Assembly: GCA_963920635.1 (NCBI GenBank)
Contig: OY987298.1
Span: 59,499,949-59,563,948 of the forward strand
Source of the DNA: Pseudeuparius sepicola
Taxonomy: Eukaryota > Arthropoda > Insecta > Coleoptera > Anthribidae
Direction of reading: 5' to 3'
Length of the DNA stretch: 64,000 bases
Made by a program: the position numbers and the translations under genes. Each line of letters begins with the position of its first letter. The first letter of the stretch is position 1. The notes under the pieces were generated by a model that was given only the letters and a program-made list of their open reading frames with translations, searched no databases and was not told the DNA's origin. Positions 49,739 through 59,355 of this stretch are shown here, one piece after another.

Positions 49739-49978
49739 ATGGGTAAAACGGTATCGAAGGAAGCCGAGGTTACCGACACTGGGGTGGTAAACTCAAATTT
49801 TATTGTGCAGGAGAAAGCAGTGAATGTGCCACTTGATTTACATATTTTAATGTACGTAATAACGATAGCTGTAGTGGTAATGGTAATTCTACAGATAAGG
49901 AGAGCTTACCGCAGAGGACTCAAGAAGGAGTTGGGCAAGAGCAGAATGCTGGAAACTCTGGCCATGGATGTAGCGTAA
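49739..49978 (+). CDS. small leader ORF: N-myristoyl signal plus transmembrane segment
   Basis: 79 aa, between the minisatellite and gag of the retrotransposon. It starts MGKTVSKEAEV, which fits an N-myristoylation signal (G2, S/T6-like position, following Lys). Residues about 34-53 (LHILMYVITIAVVVMVILQI) form a single hydrophobic membrane span. A basic stop-transfer segment (RRAYRRGLKK) follows. This would be a lipid-anchored, single-pass membrane peptide. It is too short for an envelope protein and carries no signal peptide or fusion motif. Codon bias and the intact frame argue for function, perhaps membrane targeting of assembly or a regulatory upstream ORF. I know of no firm family assignment; it could also be a non-functional upstream ORF. 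Confidence 0.55.
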   Translation: MGKTVSKEAEVTDTGVVNSNFIVQEKAVNVPLDLHILMYVITIAVVVMVILQIRRAYRRGLKKELGKSRMLETLAMDVA

Positions 49979-50318
49979 TGGAAGCAACGGACAATCTACT
50001 TTTGGATTATACGACAAAGTGGAAATTTTTACGGCGTAAAAGTTAAGATGTGGTGTTGTGAGTTGTGAAAGTGTGGTTTTGTGCATCAACCTTTATGTAG
50101 GTGGTTGACCGCAGCGGCACCAGGCCAACGTTCAATGGACAGCAACAGTAAGCAATATTAGCGTTTTTTTTTCAATTGCAATAGCAAGCGCTTTATAAAC
50201 TTTATGTTCTTTTTGTTAGGCATCGGCAATTTTTAATAGGCCATATTATTTAAACATTATATTGCTAATATTGTAAATTTGTATATGTTAATTTGGGTAT
50301 ATATATTTTTATTATTTA
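49979..50318 (+). other. retrotransposon leader before gag
   Basis: Untranslated; T-rich with TTTTTTGTTAG near 50210 that could serve as a splice acceptor, though no spliced product is proposed. Confidence 0.4.
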
Positions 50319-51569
50319 ATGATACGTTGGGCAGAATTGGAACAAATTTTAAATGATATAAAAACCGAGGTTGTAACAATATCAAAAAGAGTTTTAAAAA
50401 AAGAGGTACCTAAGGGTCAATCGGTTAGAGATGAAGTTAGAGATGAGTTACTCCAACGGTATAATAAAACGGTTAAATTGATAGGAAATTTTTGGCCAAT
50501 TTTAAATGAAAGTCAGCGTGCTGTTGTGAACCAAATTTATATTTTTATTAAGGATAAGGTTGTAAAATCTTTCAATGTATTGGACGTCAATTACGAAATA
50601 CCAGAGGTATCCTTGGAACAAATTGTAGAGAAAGAGGACACTAATAGCAACGTTCAGGAAAATTTTGATTCTCTAAAATCTAGCTCGCCTGAACTCAAAG
50701 ACAATATGGCTATGACAGCAGCGGAATTTTTTAATTTTGCAAGTCGAATTCTTCCAAATAGTTTCGACGGCGAAGTGGACAAATTGCAAGCGTTCCTTGA
50801 TGCATTGTCCCTGTTAAAGGCGAATTCTAATGGACATGCAGAAAATTCTGTAGCTTTCGTTAAAACTAAATTAACGGGGAAAGCACGTGATTTGATTAGT
50901 GATGACGACGATTTGGAAACAATTGTCACAAAATTACGAGAGGGCATAAAAAGGGAAAGCTCAAAGTTAGTCACAGCAAAATTATTAGCGCTACGGCAAA
51001 ACGCCAAGGAAGCGGTAAAATATGCGGCGGAGGTAGAAGCCCTAACTTCGTCATTGAAAAGAGCGTATATTGCTGAAGGAGTCCCTCCTACGGTAGCATC
51101 TGGTTATGTCACTGATACAGCAGTAAGGGCTCTAAGTAAAAATGCCAGCTCGGAAAGAGTACGCTTCATAATGGAGGCTGGTACATTTTCAACGAGCCAA
51201 GAAGCGCTCACAAAGTTTGTGAATGTTAGTACCGGAAGTGATCCACCAACAACAAATATTTTTTACACTCATACTAGAGGAAATTCTAACTACCGTGGAC
51301 GTGGACGCGGTAGAGGACAAACGCCAAATTACAATTACCATAATAATGGACGGCAAAATCAAAATCGAGGATATTACCGAAATGGTACGAATGATCAGAC
51401 AAGGACCTACAGTTATAATAATAGAGGTAGTAGAGGATATGGACAAAATAATTATAATCGAGGAAACCAAAGATATGTCCGAACGTACACCAATCGACAG
51501 GAGACAGAAAACGAACGTCAAAATTCGGGAAACGGACAGAACCCCCAGTCGTTGGGGGAAATGTCGTAA
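50319..51569 (+). CDS. gag: gag polyprotein of mdg1-like retrotransposon
   Basis: 416 aa. The N-terminal half is helical and charged (LEQILNDIKTEVVTISKRVL…); capsid-like sequence follows (ILPNSFDGEVDKLQAFLDAL, ARDLISDDDDLETIVTKLRE). The C terminus is a long Arg/Gly/Asn/Tyr-rich tail (NSNYRGRGRGRGQTPNYNYH…NNRGSRGYG) in place of a CCHC zinc knuckle, presumably the RNA-binding region. Lack of a knuckle is typical of the mdg1 group. The stop at 51567-51569 overlaps the pol frame, which is open from 51458 in the -1 frame. Gag packages the element RNA into cytoplasmic particles. Confidence 0.88.
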   Translation: MIRWAELEQILNDIKTEVVTISKRVLKKEVPKGQSVRDEVRDELLQRYNKTVKLIGNFWPILNESQRAVVNQIYIFIKDKVVKSFNVLDVNYEIPEVSLEQIVEKEDTNSNVQENFDSLKSSSPELKDNMAMTAAEFFNFASRILPNSFDGEVDKLQAFLDALSLLKANSNGHAENSVAFVKTKLTGKARDLISDDDDLETIVTKLREGIKRESSKLVTAKLLALRQNAKEAVKYAAEVEALTSSLKRAYIAEGVPPTVASGYVTDTAVRALSKNASSERVRFIMEAGTFSTSQEALTKFVNVSTGSDPPTTNIFYTHTRGNSNYRGRGRGRGQTPNYNYHNNGRQNQNRGYYRNGTNDQTRTYSYNNRGSRGYGQNNYNRGNQRYVRTYTNRQETENERQNSGNGQNPQSLGEMS

Positions 51570-54500
51570 AAATTTTTCATTTCGATCTCACATTTTCAAA
51601 TTTTGTTATTCTTAGAACAGAAATGACCGGCAGTGAAACAATAACTTTTCTGGTAGACACAGGCGCAGACGTATCAATTTTTAAAAGAAATAAGATCAAT
51701 TCAAATCAGTTAGTTCATTCATATAACGCAAGCATTCTTAAAGGAATTACGAATGGAATAACCAAATCCCTTGGTTCCACATCCACAAACATTTTTATAG
51801 ATGACTGTGTTATAAAACATTCTTTCCAAGTTGTAGATGGACATTTTCCTATTCCTACAGATGCAATATTAGGCAAAGACTTTATAAAAAAGTACAGATG
51901 TTTACTGGATTACGATTATTGGACTATGACACTAAAATTCAACCATGGAGAAATATCTATTCCTATTTACGACAGTCCAGAAAAAGACGTTTTAATTATT
52001 CCACCTCGATGCGAAATAGTTAGACAACTAAGCAAATTAAAAAACATTAGTCAGGACGTCGTGGTGCTAAATAAACAAATAGCACCAGGTGTGTTTATCG
52101 CAAGGTCAATAGTATCAAAACACTCTCCATTTGTGCAGATTATAAACACAAATTTCGAAACTGTGCGAATAACCGAACCACAAGTTGACACTGTAAATTT
52201 AGATATGTATAACATCTATACCATTACAAATGAAAGGATTAATAAAAAATCGAATTTATTGTCAGAATTAAATCAAAATATACCCACGTTTGTGAAAGAC
52301 GATGTACTAAATCTCTGCAGTGAGTTTGAAGACATTTTTGCATTAAAAGACCAAAAAATTACAACTAACAATTTTTATTCACAAAAACTTAAACTTCTAG
52401 ACAGGACTCCGGTGTATATTAAGAACTATAGAATTCCAAAAACACAGAAAGAAGAAATTGATCGTCAGGTAGATAATATGCTTCAGAACGATATCATAGA
52501 ACCGTCATGTTCGGAATACAATAACCCTGTCCTATTAGTACCAAAAAAGTCGGAGAATGGCGACAAGAGATGGCGTCTAGTCATAGACTTTAGACAATTG
52601 AATAAAAAACTGGTAGCAGATAAGTTTCCACTTCCAAGAATTGACGACATATTAGACCAACTTGGAAGGGCTAAATGGTTCTCCGTGTTAGATTTAATTT
52701 CCGGTTTTCACCAGATTCCTCTGGAAAAAGATTCCAGAGATCCCACATCTTTCAGTACCGACAAGGGATCATTTCGATTCAACCGATTACCATTTGGATT
52801 AGCAGTTAGCCCCAATAGCTTTCAGAGAATGATGACAATGGCTTTTGCAGGTGTCACACCCGAACGAGCTTTTTTATACATGGACGACCTGATAGTAATA
52901 GGATGCTCAGAAAAACATCATTTAGATAATCTGCGAAAAGTTTTCGAAACATGTAGAAAATTTAATTTAAAATTAAATCCGACAAAGTGTCGTTTTTTTC
53001 ACAAAGAAGTGACATATTTGGGTCATAAAATCACCGATAAAGGAATCCTTCCAGATGATTCAAAATACGACATCATAGATAGTTATCCAGTACCAGTAAA
53101 TGCTGACGCTGTGAAACGTTTTGTAGCTTTTTGTAATTATTACAGGAGATTTATACCTAATTTTGCTGAGATCAGCGCTCCACTTAATAGATTAACTAGG
53201 AAAAAATCTACATTTTCATGGACAGATGAATGTCAAATGTCATTTGAAATACTAAAAAGATCACTGATAAGTCCAAAGATCCTTCAATACCCGGATTTTA
53301 GCAAGCAGTTCATCCTAACAACAGACGCGCCTAAGGAAGCGTGCGGAGCAATTTTATCGCAAGATTTTGACGGTAATGACCTACCAATTGCATATGCATC
53401 CCGCTCATTCACTAAAGGAGAAAGCCACAAATCTATCATAGAAAAAGAATTGGCGGCAATTCATTGGGCGATTACCTACTTTCGGCCATACCTATATGGG
53501 ACAACATTTTTAGTAAGATCAGATCACAAGCCGTTAGTATATTTATTTGCTATGAAAAACCCAGCATCTAAGCTAACAAGAATGCGTTTAGACCTTGAAG
53601 AATTTTCTTTTGAGGTAGAGTACATAAAAGGTAAACAAAATGTCGGCGCAGATGCATTATCACGAATAAGTATAAACGAATTAAAGGATATTCATAGAAA
53701 CGCTGCTCAAATTTTGGCAGTAACGCGTTCTATGACTCGAAAAGTCGAAAATAAAACAGAAAATGGTGAAAATATTACATCACCACCCAGTTGCAAAGTT
53801 TATGAATCTCTAAGCAAAGGAAGTGAATTACTTAAAATTCCTACATTAATTATTCAAATAAAACCAGCAAGTCTAAGGATAATGTTGGTATATAAAAAAA
53901 GAGTGAGCGCTCAAAAGACAATCACAATCATTAATGGCATTATTCCATTAGAGGACATAATGTCTCAGCTTCAAACTATAGCGAATGATAGTGGTTTTAA
54001 GTCTGTAAAATTAAGAATGGATAGTGAAATATTTCAATGGTGCACCAAAGAAGAATTCAAAGAAAAAGGGCAAAATATATTAAAATCGCTAAATATTATT
54101 ATATATGATGAACCGACATTAGTCACCCAACAGGAGGAGAAAAAGAAACTAGTTTCAAAATTTCATGATGATCCAATAACTGGCGGACATTGCGGACAAA
54201 AGCGTCTTCTGAAAAGATTAAGAATGTACTACAAATGGAAAAATATGTCCCGTGACGTAGCTAATTATGTAAAGAACTGTCAACAATGTCAACTAAATAA
54301 GATAAAAATAAGAACTAAAGAACCTATGGTAATTACCCCAACACCACAGGTATCGTTTGACATCGTTTCAATCGATACTATCGGACCGTTCATGAAAAGT
54401 AATAATGGCAACACATACGCTGTAACAATTCAGTGTGAGCTGACCAAATATGTTGTTATAATTCCTATACCAGATAAATCGGCGGCAACAGTAGCAAAGG

Positions 54501-55174
54501 CTATAGTAGAAAATTTTATTCTGATATATGGTCCTATGGCTGAAATAAGAACCGACATGGGAACGGAATATAAAAATCAACTATTCGAAAATATGTGTAA
54601 GTTGCTGAAGATTACTCATAAAACGTCCACACCGTACCACAGTCAAACAATAGGTGGTTGCGAGAGAAATCATCGAGTATTCAATGAGTATATCAGAATG
54701 TATATAAATGATTCACCAGGAGATTGGGAAAATTGGGTAAAATATTATACATTTTGTTACAATACTACTCCCAGCTCATACCATAACTACACTCCTTTCG
54801 AATTGATATTTGGCAAGAAGGTAAAACTGCCTGAGACTCTACTTGGGTCAAGGGTTGAACCTTTATATAACCTCGAAGCGTACGATCAGGAATTACGCTA
54901 TAGACTACAACTAGCCCACAACCAAACAGCAAAATATTTACAACAAGCCAAATTAAAACGAAAGCAAAGGTACGACGAAAAGACTGAGGAATCAAGATTA
55001 AAACCGGGAGATAAAGTAACAATCTCTAATGAAAACAGAACTAAGTTTGATCCTTGGTATCGTGGACCTTTTGTTGTTGTAACTACCGAGGGAGTTAATT
55101 GTAAATTGTTAGACAAAGATGGTAAACAAATTATCATTCATAAAAATAGAATTCAACCATATAATTCTGCTTAA
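51458..55174 (+). CDS. pol: pol polyprotein: protease, RT, RNase H, integrase
   Basis: Open from 51458 in the -1 frame relative to gag (112-nt overlap); the first ATG is at 51623 (1183 aa). Domains from that ATG: aspartic protease FLVDTGADVSIF (about residues 9-20); reverse transcriptase with RWRLVIDFRQLNKK, LDLISGFHQIPL and YMDDLIVIG (about 300-440); RNase H beginning TTDAPKEACGAIL (about 570); integrase with H-H-C-C finger (HDDPITGGHCGQ…CQQCQ), catalytic SIDTIGPF, RTDMGTEYKN and GGCERNH; and a GPY/F module (FDPWYRGPFVVV). All catalytic residues seen are intact. Expression may be by -1 frameshift or reinitiation; no textbook slippery heptamer was found in the overlap. Confidence 0.93.
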   Translation, partial: SRKPKICPNVHQSTGDRKRTSKFGKRTEPPVVGGNVVKIFHFDLTFSNFVILRTEMTGSETITFLVDTGADVSIFKRNKINSNQLVHSYNASILKGITNGITKSLGSTSTNIFIDDCVIKHSFQVVDGHFPIPTDAILGKDFIKKYRCLLDYDYWTMTLKFNHGEISIPIYDSPEKDVLIIPPRCEIVRQLSKLKNISQDVVVLNKQIAPGVFIARSIVSKHSPFVQIINTNFETVRITEPQVDTVNLDMYNIYTITNERINKKSNLLSELNQNIPTFVKDDVLNLCSEFEDIFALKDQKITTNNFYSQKLKLLDRTPVYIKNYRIPKTQKEEIDRQVDNMLQNDIIEPSCSEYNNPVLLVPKKSENGDKRWRLVIDFRQLNKKLVADKFPLPRIDDILDQLGRAKWFSVLDLISGFHQIPLEKDSRDPTSFSTDKGSFRFNRLPFGLAVSPNSFQRMMTMAFAGVTPERAFLYMDDLIVIGCSEKHHLDNLRKVFETCRKFNLKLNPTKCRFFHKEVTYLGHKITDKGILPDDSKYDIIDSYPVPVNADAVKRFVAFCNYYRRFIPNFAEISAPLNRLTRKKSTFSWTDECQMSFEILKRSLISPKILQYPDFSKQFILTTDAPKEACGAILSQDFDGNDLPIAYASRSFTKGESHKSIIEKELAAIHWAITYFRPYLYGTTFLVRSDHKPLVYLFAMKNPASKLTRMRLDLEEFSFEVEYIKGKQNVGADALSRISINELKDIHRNAAQILAVTRSMTRKVENKTENGENITSPPSCKVYESLSKGSELLKIPTLIIQIKPASLRIMLVYKKRVSAQKTITIINGIIPLEDIMSQLQTIANDSGFKSVKLRMDSEIFQWCTKEEFKEKGQNILKSLNIIIYDEPTLVTQQEEKKKLVSKFHDDPITGGHCGQKRLLKRLRMYYKWKNMSRDVANYVKNCQQCQLNKIKIRTKEPMVITPTPQVSFDIVSIDTIGPFMKSNNGNTYAVTIQCELTKYVVIIPIPDKSAATVAKAIVENFILIYGPMAEIRTDMGTEYKNQLFENMCKLLKITHKTSTPYHSQTIGGCERNHRVFNEYIRMYINDSPGDWENWVKYYTFCYNTTPSSYHNYTPFELIFGKKVKLPETLLGSRVEPLYNLEAYDQELRYRLQLAHNQTAKYLQQAKLKRKQRYDEKTEESRLKPGDKVTISNENRTKFDPWYRGPFVVVTTEGVNCKLLDKDGKQIIIHKNRIQPYNSA

Positions 55175-55508
55175 TTTGTTACCTACTTTCTACTTATTTG
55201 TTTACTGTTATGTTTATTATTATCTCATAGTATTACGAATACGAATAATGTGCTTAGGTATTAAATAACTCTAGAGCGCGCGCTTTACTAGGTATCAGGT
55301 ATCACTAGGTTAAGGTCATGATAGTATAGCGTAGGTTAGTCTTTATACAATAGGTTTTGTGTTTTGTCTATTTGGCAAATTATAAATTATTTAAATTGCT
55401 GCTGCATCTTGAATTTGTTTTAAGTTTTAATATTACATTTCTGGTTAGATTTACAGAATGTTCCCCATTACTGGCCAGAATGGGGTCCATTCTTTCCAAA
55501 GGGAGAGG
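55175..55508 (+). other. retrotransposon 3' untranslated region and polypurine tract
   Basis: No envelope or other frame. The polypurine tract AAAGGGAGAGG (55498-55508) directly abuts the 3' LTR, as required for plus-strand priming. Confidence 0.85.
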
Positions 55509-55717
55509 TGTAGCAGTAGTTTGTTATGATTTGTAAGTAAGTAGAATAGTGTATACTTAAATACTGCTGACCCATCATATTGGGGTCATCGGGCTTATTA
55601 GCTAGGCATATGGAGCATTATAGTTATATCAGTCAACATGTACACATATAAGAATATACGAGAGTAATTTGGGAAATATGGAGTGATTATTCGACAACCA
55701 ACCAATCCATAGCTACA
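55509..55717 (+). repeat. 3' LTR
   Basis: 209 bp, TGTAGCAGTAGTTTGTTATG… to …CCATAGCTACA. It is followed by target duplication CAAC and the broken MITE sequence TTTCTGGCAGACACTG. Confidence 0.92.
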
Positions 55718-55747
55718 CAACTTTCTGGCAGACACTGTATATGTATA

Positions 55748-57225
55748 CAGGGTGAGTTTTTTCGATGCCCACTATAGGGATCTCGGAAACTAGCAGAACT
55801 ACAACAAAGAATTGCGGGGAAGAATTGCAGTTTTGAATGCTCAATCTAATGCCCCTTTTGGATTTTTAAAAAAGTTCATGGCTCACTAGATATTTTGAAA
55901 ATAGTGATTTTTTGCTATTTCATCAGATCTCTGTAGCTCTGTTATTTCTGATTATACAGAAAAACTGTAGAGACAAAAATTGTAGATATGTAATCCAATT
56001 TTTTATGTTGTTTGTGATTTTTGAGATATGACATAGACTTGTGTTTTTTTAAATGTAAATCGTAGTTGGCTGTGGCCTTATCAAATCGGCCATTTTTTGA
56101 GCTTTTCAAAAATATAATACTCTGCATAGTTATTATAACAAATAAAATAGCTATGGCTAATTTTCTGATTTTTTTCTTAATTTTCACATAGTCAGCCATG
56201 GAATATTTTCATAATTACGTTCTATTTTATAATAAGACATACTTCAAACTTTCAAATATTTTATTTTTAGCTGGTAACAAAATGTAACAAAATAAAACAA
56301 AAATTATCATGATCGAGCTCCATCACATAATTATCTGCCCGTAAGAAATTACCTAGATCAGCTATATCCAAATAGTTTGATAGGGAGAAATATACCTATT
56401 TCCTGGCAGCCCAGATCCCCCAATTTGTCTGTTTTGGATTTCCTTTTGTGGGGAATAGTACAAAATAAAGTACGAGACAATTGTTGAATTAAGAGCAGAT
56501 GTTTTGGAAGCAATTGCCAGTATTGACAGGCGCTCTCTAAGAAAGGCGACAAATTCAGTTTTAAAAAGATGCAATATTTGCGTAAATAATAATGATAGAT
56601 TGTTTGAACACCTTTTTTATTTTAAAAGGTGACCTTTTAAAATAATAATAATTTGAATTTGAGTTTTTTAATTTTTGTTTTATTTTGTTACATTTTGATA
56701 CCAGCTAAAAACAAAATATTAGGAAGTTTGAAGAATGTCTAATTATAAAATAGAATGTAATTATGAAAATATTCCATGGCTGACTATGTGAAAATTTTGA
56801 AAAAAATCAGAAAATTAGCCACAGCTCTTTCATTTTTTATAATAACTATGTCGAGTATTATATCTTTGGAAAGCTCAAAAAAATGGCCGATTTTATAAGG
56901 CCTTAGCCAACTATGATTTACATTTAAAAAAAACACAAGTTTATGTCATATCTCAAAAATCAGAAACAACATAAAAAAGTGGATCAGATTATCTTATTAA
57001 GCCCAAAATTATCTACAATTTTTGTCTCTAGAGTTTTTCTGTATATCAGAAATAACGGAGCTACAGAGATCTTATGAAAAATAGCAAAAAAACACTCTTT
57101 TCAAAATATCTAGTGAGCCATGAACTTTTTTAAAATTTCAAAAGAGGCATTAGATTGAGCATTCAAAACCGCTCTGCTAGTTTCTGAGATCCCCATAGTG
57201 GGCATCGAAAAAAAAACTCACCTTG
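55748..57225. mobile_element. Tc1-type foldback element, arms about 540 bp
   Basis: Ends CAGGGTGAGTTTTTTCGATG and, inverted, CAAGGTGAGTTTTTTTTTCGATG-like, flanked by TA (55746-55747, 57226-57227). Arms share CACTAGATATTTTGAAAA, TTTTTGAGATATGACATA and CCATGGAATATTTTCATAAT blocks in inverted order. The 390-bp centre holds a transposase C-terminal relic. It is inserted in the P-like element. Confidence 0.82.
56347..56490 (+). pseudogene. DDE transposase C-terminal relic (Tc1/IS630 type)
   Basis: The plus frame reads NYLDQLYPNSLIGRNIPISW and then QPRSPNLSVLDFLLWGIVQN, KVRDN, stop. It corresponds to the …RWIGRxGPxxWPPRSPDLxPLDFFLWGxLKxxVY segment that carries the last catalytic acidic residue (PDL-x-P-x-D) in insect DDE_3 transposases. 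Here the expected Asp of SPDL is Asn (SPNL) while LDF is retained. No upstream catalytic part is present, so it is dead. Confidence 0.7.
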
Positions 57226-57434
57226 TATACCTACATTCGTCGATGGAAATCAACGCTATATTTCACAACATAACTATCAATGGCCATAAGCAAAAGCTAA
57301 CTAGTCTCATAAACAAGGGCCGAACGGAGTATCGTTCGGTTATGGTATGTATGTTTTAAAAAATGTGCTTCTCCCTTTCATATTATTTTTTGAAAATACT
57401 GAATATTGCGGGAGGGCATGCTCATATTTCAAAC

Positions 57435-58214
57435 TATACGCCATTGAATATAGGAAATACGCCCCCCTATAGGCTCAATGCTAGACTCGTCCATTGGCCA
57501 TCCATGCCATTTTGTTGTTTTGTTATTTTATATTATATTTTCTGGTTTTGTTCACAAAATATATAGGTTAGTTTTGTTCAAAATCAGTCAAAAAGGCTTT
57601 ATTTTGTAAAGTTGACTTATATGGTTGACGAGTACTAAACATAGTTTCAGACAGGGGATATTCTAATAATAAAGCAATATCCTGTTATTTGATGAGGATT
57701 TTCACTTATTGTAAACATAATGCATATACAAATGTATGCCCTTATTGAAAGTTTCCCTTGTTCTTCCACATAAAATAACATGACCTGCATTCAGAACATG
57801 TTCTCCTTCATAAACACATTTGGAATGTTTTGATCAATCTTTATCTCTATAAAATATGATAAATAACTAGGCACCAAATAATAATAAGTAAAATAAAAAA
57901 TCTTTTATTCTACCTGTAACCTCAAACAAGATCTAATCTCCAACAACCAACAAAGTTCTCTATTTCGGATTCTACTTTTAGTTCATTTTTAGTTACCTTT
58001 GCAATTACATAAATCATAAACAATATTGTTAAACTTTATACCAAATAAACTTTATGAAGACGACCACAAAATATACAGAAGACGACAAGAACAATGAACA
58101 AGAACAACGCAGTGTAAACCCAAGGCTAGCAAACGCAGAGTGGTGACGATGGCCCATATATTAGTTCACATAGTGCCCGTCGAGGCGTTGGCATCTTCAA
58201 TTCAGTCGCCTATA
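57435..58214. mobile_element. MITE family A, long copy
   Basis: Begins TATACGCCATTGAATATAGG and ends ATTCAGTCGCCTATA. Shares the first 80 and last 90 bases with the 188-bp copy at 3137-3324 and has about 600 extra internal bases, AT-rich and without a recognised coding region. Confidence 0.6.
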
Positions 58215-58418
58215 ATGTATATGTTTGACAGTAAACTTGAAATCGTTTTGTTTTTATTCCCATCTCCTAATTAAATAAAATTAAAATTAATACTCGCAGC
58301 AGTTATATTCCTGATTGACATCATCAGTCTCAGTAATTTCGAGTTAGCGGGAGGCATAATAATGTATTTACCTAAATAAGTTGAATGACAGAGACCGAGC
58401 GACATGGAAAATAAAGAG
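58215..58418. other. short AT-rich spacer
   Basis: Between the family A copy and the next hairpin; nothing recognised. Confidence 0.3.
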
Positions 58419-58572
58419 GCAAGTAGCCAAGTTTCACGTTGGTGGCCTCATAGGTGGCTACCATTAGGTGCCCACGTTTTTGTCACGTAAGCATCATATG
58501 GCTGAAACGTAACAGTATAAGTAGCAAAAATGTGGTGGCAACGTGGCAGCCACTAAAAATGCTACTTGGGAA
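58419..58572. repeat. hairpin repeat with CAAGTAGC ends
   Basis: GCAAGTAGCC…CACGTTGGTGGC at the left is mirrored by GGTGGCAACGTGGCAGCCAC…GCTACTTGGG at the right. Repeated GTGGC/GCCAC motifs give several alternative foldings. Confidence 0.5.
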
Positions 58573-59206
58573 GACTCTACTTTTAAGCTAAATTTTTCTG
58601 GGCCAGTGTTGTCTTATTTTTACATAAAACACATCCATATTTTGCAATTCAGTGAAACAAAATGGTAAGGTACAGTTTTGTATTGAATTTTATGGTTGCA
58701 TTTCAATGGACTAATGCAGTAAAAAATATTTATTTTTTGTATCCACCATGTAGGTAAGGGCTTTAAAGTCCCAAAGAGCTGGCTAGCTTGTTTTTTCCTC
58801 TTAATTAAGCCGAAAATTAAAACTGAAATTCAAATTTCGGGTTCTTGGCGACGTCAACAGGAACCCATGCAGGGTCATATTACATAATAATAGGTGAAAT
58901 AATTATATACTTCTAGGAAGCAATTAAAATGTATTATTACAAAGAATAATCTGTGTATATTTTAAATACCTCAATAAAACCTATTAAATAGTAAGATAAT
59001 CCTCATCACACTAAAATTTTCCACTTTAGACTTTGGGCACTACCCTCATAGATCTGGCCAACACCGCTTTGATCATACGTTTTCTACAGTCCAACACACA
59101 GAGATTGTATTATACCTATACATAGAGTGCTGGGCAGTGTTTTTTTTTATAAATAGGATCCGCATAAAATCATCAACCAAAGATGCATTTAATAATAATA
59201 ACATTC
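58573..59206 (+). other. possible 5' exons of an unidentified gene
   Basis: An ATG at 58663 sits directly before GTAAGG. From about 58763, after an AAG, a 42-codon frame reads GFKVPKSWLACFFLLIKPKI… to …MQGHIT and stops. An ATG-only first exon joined to such a block is conceivable but unproved. Otherwise AT-rich. Confidence 0.15.
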
Positions 59207-59355
59207 CGTTGACTGACGTATTTATAAAGACTTCTCACGGCTATAGCTTTATGTCCTGGAAAACAGATGGCTCTGATGGCTAACAATGTATTCTGCATTG
59301 TATTTTATCTCCGGAAAGCGCATGGTGAGCCAGACGTGACAGCCGTGAGCAGCCT
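59207..59355. mobile_element. MITE family D, copy lacking its right terminus
   Basis: CGTTGACTGACGTATTTATA…ACAGATGGCTCTGATGGCTA…GTGAGCAGCCTTA. It then diverges before the terminal AATACGTCAGTCAACG. Confidence 0.7.

Larger units (their letters stand above)
49328..55717 (+). mobile_element. complete Ty3/gypsy (mdg1-like) LTR retrotransposon
   Basis: 6390 bp with LTRs at 49328-49533 and 55509-55717 and 4-bp target duplication CAAC (49324-49327, 55718-55721). LTRs start TGTAGC and end GCTACA. The order is PBS, 28-bp minisatellite, small membrane ORF, gag, pol (protease, RT, RNase H, integrase), polypurine tract. There is no envelope gene. The two LTRs differ by one 3-base indel only and both long frames are open, so the insertion is recent and may be competent. 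The Arg-tRNA-like primer site and a gag without CCHC knuckle place it near mdg1/412 rather than the gypsy errantiviruses. Confidence 0.92.
49016..55737. mobile_element. Tc1-type MITE interrupted by the LTR retrotransposon
   Basis: The left part is 49016-49327 and the right part 55722-55737. With the retrotransposon removed it is about 330 bp, runs from CAGCGTGGTGA to GGCAGACACTG and is flanked by TA (49014-49015, 55738-55739). Sequence matches one arm of the 17822-19343 foldback element (AAGGGTACTTTACTCTTG, CATTTGTGTCCAACTTTCTG). The retrotransposon's 4-bp duplication CAAC lies within the AAGTTGGACACAAATG motif of the terminal repeat. Confidence 0.75.
47336..57345 (+). mobile_element. P-superfamily DNA transposon, split by nested insertions
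   Basis: GTATGTAT is duplicated exactly outside both ends (47328-47335, 57346-57353). Ends: CATAGCCGAACCCTTGTTTA at the left; the right end inverted reads CATAACCGAACG. After a 13-base interruption both share CCCTTGTTTATG, CTAGTTAGCTTTTGCTTATGG. An 8-bp duplication, CA-starting ends and an internal THAP-domain exon (47977 onward) together indicate the P superfamily. Removing the inserted MITE, retrotransposon and foldback element leaves about 1.8 kb, shorter than canonical 2.9-kb P elements, and no catalytic domain is evident. It is therefore probably a truncated copy. Confidence 0.7.

Noticed and set aside
49414..49779. Minus-strand Gly/Trp/Gln-rich repeat protein
   Set aside because: It is only the antisense reading of the 28-bp minisatellite and LTR edge.
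55175..55508. Envelope gene of an errantivirus type
   Set aside because: No open frame between pol and the polypurine tract; the element is env-less.
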